Below are positions 5,447-7,060 of a stretch of DNA of 7,060 bases, piece after piece. The stretch is from Candidatus Gallimonas caecicola (lineage in GTDB: Bacteria; Bacillota; Clostridia; Christensenellales; Borkfalkiaceae): assembly GCA_904394195.1 (NCBI GenBank), contig CAJFNH010000065.1:1-7060 (forward strand), written 5' to 3'. The notes under the pieces were generated by a model. The model was not told the origin of the DNA and searched no databases. It was given only the letters and a program-made list of their open reading frames with translations. The number at the start of each line of letters is the position of its first letter. Positions within the stretch are counted from its first letter, which is position 1. A program made the translations under genes and the position numbers.

Positions 5447-6619
5447 ATGGATAAGAAACAGTACGCGCTTGCAAAGCACAAGGAGTGGGCGGGTAAGATC
5501 GAAGTGGTCACCCGCGCGCCCATCACCAACCGCGAAGAACTTGCCGTCGCCTATACGCCCGGCGTTGCGGAGCCCTGCCTGGAGATCAGCAAGAATACGG
5601 ATCTTTCCTATGTGTACACGCGCCGTGCAAATCTTGTTGCGGTCGTTACGGACGGTACCGCCGTTCTGGGCTTGGGCGATATCGGCCCCGAGGCGGGCAT
5701 GCCTGTCATGGAGGGCAAGTGCGCGCTTTTCAAGACGTTCGGCGATGTAGACGCCTTCCCTCTGTGCGTGCGCAGCAAGGACGTGGACGAGATCGTGCGC
5801 ACGGTGCAGCTTCTGGCGGGCAGCTTCGGCGGCATCAACCTGGAGGATATTTCCGCGCCCCGCTGCTTTGAGATCGAAAAGCGGCTCAAAGAGGTGTGCG
5901 ACATCCCGATTTTCCACGACGACCAGCACGGTACGGCGGTCGTCACGCTGGCTGCCATGATCAACGCGCTCAAGCTCGTGGGCAAGAAGATGGAGGATCT
6001 CTCCGTCGTCGTCAACGGCTCGGGTGCGGCGGGCATCGCCATCACCAAGCTGCTTATGAGCAGAGGACTGAAAAAGGTCATTCTCTGTGACAGAAAGGGC
6101 GCCATCTATCAAGGGCGCGACGGGCTCAACCCCATCAAAGAGGAGATGGCAAAGATCTCCAATCTCGAAAAGAAGGCGGGCAGCCTTGCCGAAGTCATCA
6201 AGGGCGCGGACGTGTTCATCGGCGTCTCCGCACCCGGCAGCCTGACGGCGGACATGGTCCGCACGATGGCGCCCGATCCCATCATTTTCGCGATGGCAAA
6301 CCCCGTTCCCGAGATCATGCCCGACGAGGCGAAGGCGGCGGGCGTGCGCATCATGGGCACGGGCAGGAGCGACTTCCCCAACCAGATCAACAACGTGCTG
6401 GCGTTCCCCGGCATTTTCCGCGGCGCGCTGGACGTGCGCGCGAGCGACATCAACGACGAGATGAAGATCGCGGCGGCGGAGGCGATCGCGTCCGTCATTC
6501 CCGAGAGCGAGCTCACGCCTGACTATATCATCCCCGACTCCTTCAATCCCCACGTCAAGGACGCGGTGGCCGAGGCGGTCAAGGCGGCTGCACGCCGCAC
6601 GGGCGTCGCAAGGATCTAA
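5447..6619 (+). CDS. Malic enzyme (oxaloacetate-decarboxylating malate dehydrogenase)
   Basis: Converts L-malate to pyruvate and CO2 with reduction of NAD(P), using a divalent metal; cytoplasmic. The 390-residue protein has both family domains. In the N-terminal malic domain, Y36 (in AYTPGVAEPC) and K91 (in EGKCALFK) are the expected catalytic Tyr and Lys. E133-D134 (NLEDISAP) and D158-D159 (FHDDQHGTA) are the metal-binding acidic residues. The NAD-binding domain has GSGAAG at 191-196 and D215-R216 after the second strand, then NPVPEI (285-290) and NNVLAFPGIFRGALD (315-329). The coenzyme (NAD or NADP) cannot be decided safely by eye. The length matches short Firmicutes-type enzymes such as YtsJ; there is no C-terminal phosphotransacetylase-like domain as in the long MaeB. 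The ATG at 5447 is preceded by AGAGG (5431-5435) with an 11-base gap, slightly long. It is co-transcribed with the dehydrogenase, and the operon ends at the terminator at 6639. Confidence 0.95.
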   Translation: MDKKQYALAKHKEWAGKIEVVTRAPITNREELAVAYTPGVAEPCLEISKNTDLSYVYTRRANLVAVVTDGTAVLGLGDIGPEAGMPVMEGKCALFKTFGDVDAFPLCVRSKDVDEIVRTVQLLAGSFGGINLEDISAPRCFEIEKRLKEVCDIPIFHDDQHGTAVVTLAAMINALKLVGKKMEDLSVVVNGSGAAGIAITKLLMSRGLKKVILCDRKGAIYQGRDGLNPIKEEMAKISNLEKKAGSLAEVIKGADVFIGVSAPGSLTADMVRTMAPDPIIFAMANPVPEIMPDEAKAAGVRIMGTGRSDFPNQINNVLAFPGIFRGALDVRASDINDEMKIAAAEAIASVIPESELTPDYIIPDSFNPHVKDAVAEAVKAAARRTGVARI

Positions 6620-6638
6620 AAAACTTTATACACAATTT

Positions 6639-6680
6639 AAACCCCCTCAAATGCTTGCATTTGAGGGGGTTTGTGTTTTT
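6639..6680 (+). terminator. Intrinsic terminator of the dehydrogenase/malic enzyme operon
   Basis: A perfect 16-base-pair stem (arms 6639-6654 and 6657-6672) with a TT centre is followed by a T-rich tail ending in five T residues (6676-6680), 19 bases after the malic enzyme stop. On the minus strand the stem is followed only by a short mixed A/T tract, so it may also stop the convergent gene ending at 6694, but less certainly. Confidence 0.92.
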
Positions 6681-6693
6681 GTAGCCAGAAGCG

Positions 6694-7060
6694 TCAGCTG
6701 CCTCGTTTATATTGAGTAGGGGAGGCGTTTCCTGGTTTCCGATAATAATACGGAATCATTTTTCCGACGAATTGCTTGGAGATTTCGGGTGCAGCTTCCT
6801 CTCCGAAAAACTCATATCTGCCTGCAAGTTCGCCGCTTGTGACCAATTTCCAGCTGTGAACTTTATAAACTGCGCGTACGATCTTATTGACAACGCTGAA
6901 TACATAGGGGTATTGCCGGGCGCGTTCGACGTTCAGGCTCCAAGCAAACCGCGTTGCTTCATAAAGACTCCCGTTGCAGAGGGCAATACGCTCTTCTGTT
7001 GTCTTAATGATGATGTAGTCAAAATCGGGCTCGACATAGACGCCCTCGAGATAACCCACC
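6694..7060 (-). CDS. Partial uncharacterised protein, C-terminal part (possible LEM-3-like GIY-YIG relative)
   Basis: An open frame entering from the right edge and ending at TGA (complement of 6694-6696); about 121 residues are visible. The GTG at 7059-7057 could be a start but no upstream sequence is available. The run of well-formed sequence from the first residue makes a larger, truncated protein more likely. Visible features are YEATRFAWSLNVERARQYPY, then VVNKIVRAVYKVHSW, then GRYEFFGEEA-PEI--QFVGK-IPYYYRKPG at the C-terminus. This order (small residues plus W near the start, a beta strand with GIV-type hydrophobics, GR(W/Y)xFxGxxA, YVGK and RKxGxxNPxxY) recalls the C-terminal domain of some bacterial proteins with a LEM-3-like GIY-YIG nuclease domain. 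That is memory-based and weak, and the nuclease part would be outside the window. GC content is clearly lower than in the neighbouring operon, which may mean an accessory or recently acquired gene. It converges on the malic enzyme operon. Confidence 0.6.
   Translation of the reverse strand, partial: VGYLEGVYVEPDFDYIIIKTTEERIALCNGSLYEATRFAWSLNVERARQYPYVFSVVNKIVRAVYKVHSWKLVTSGELAGRYEFFGEEAAPEISKQFVGKMIPYYYRKPGNASPTQYKRGS

Noticed and set aside
4451..6553. A 700-codon open frame on the minus strand covering both the dehydrogenase and malic enzyme genes.
   Set aside because: It is antisense to two unmistakable enzymes, has a low-complexity His/Asp/Arg/Ala-rich composition typical of reversed GC-rich codons, and has no promoter or ribosome site.

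Overview
The window looks like a chromosomal segment of a Gram-positive, Clostridia-like bacterium. The support is RNase Y, a YitT/DUF2179 membrane protein, GGAGG-type ribosome binding sites and near-consensus housekeeping (sigma-A type) promoters. The coding sequence is GC-rich (77 of 120 bases by hand count in 6181-6300), which suits an uncultured gut-type Clostridia lineage. That placement is inferred; no rRNA or other marker is present.

Layout from left to right. (1) 21-1637 (+): rny, encoding ribonuclease Y, followed by a bidirectional terminator. (2) 1761-2045 (-): a 94-residue protein with 21 cysteines, family not recognised, with its own ribosome binding site. (3) 2213-3244 (+): a YitT-family membrane protein with a C-terminal DUF2179 domain, read from a clear extended -10 promoter. 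A very stable bidirectional terminator separates it from the convergent gene (4). (4) 3317-4225 (-): a flavin reductase-like (FMN split-barrel) protein whose C-terminus resembles the small PCP_red helical domain. (5) 4226-4477: a divergent control region with two excellent, oppositely directed promoters and two palindromic elements that could be operators. (6) 4478-5416 and 5447-6619 (+): a two-gene operon of an L-lactate/malate dehydrogenase-family enzyme and a short malic enzyme, closed by a strong terminator. (7) 6694-7060 (-): the C-terminal part of a gene running off the right edge, noticeably poorer in GC (143 of 300 bases in 6721-7020).

The clearest functional unit is the dehydrogenase/malic enzyme pair. 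Both enzymes act around malate, pyruvate and either oxaloacetate or lactate. The dehydrogenase has an LDH-like framework, but the classical substrate-specificity position carries the arginine typical of malate dehydrogenases. The pair could therefore run oxaloacetate-malate-pyruvate or malate-pyruvate-lactate.

No mobile element, CRISPR array, tRNA or rRNA was seen, and no gene-free stretch exceeds 300 bases. I found no convincing new multi-gene system. The least explained items are the cysteine-rich protein, the flavin reductase/PCP_red-like architecture and the nested inverted repeats in the divergent control region.
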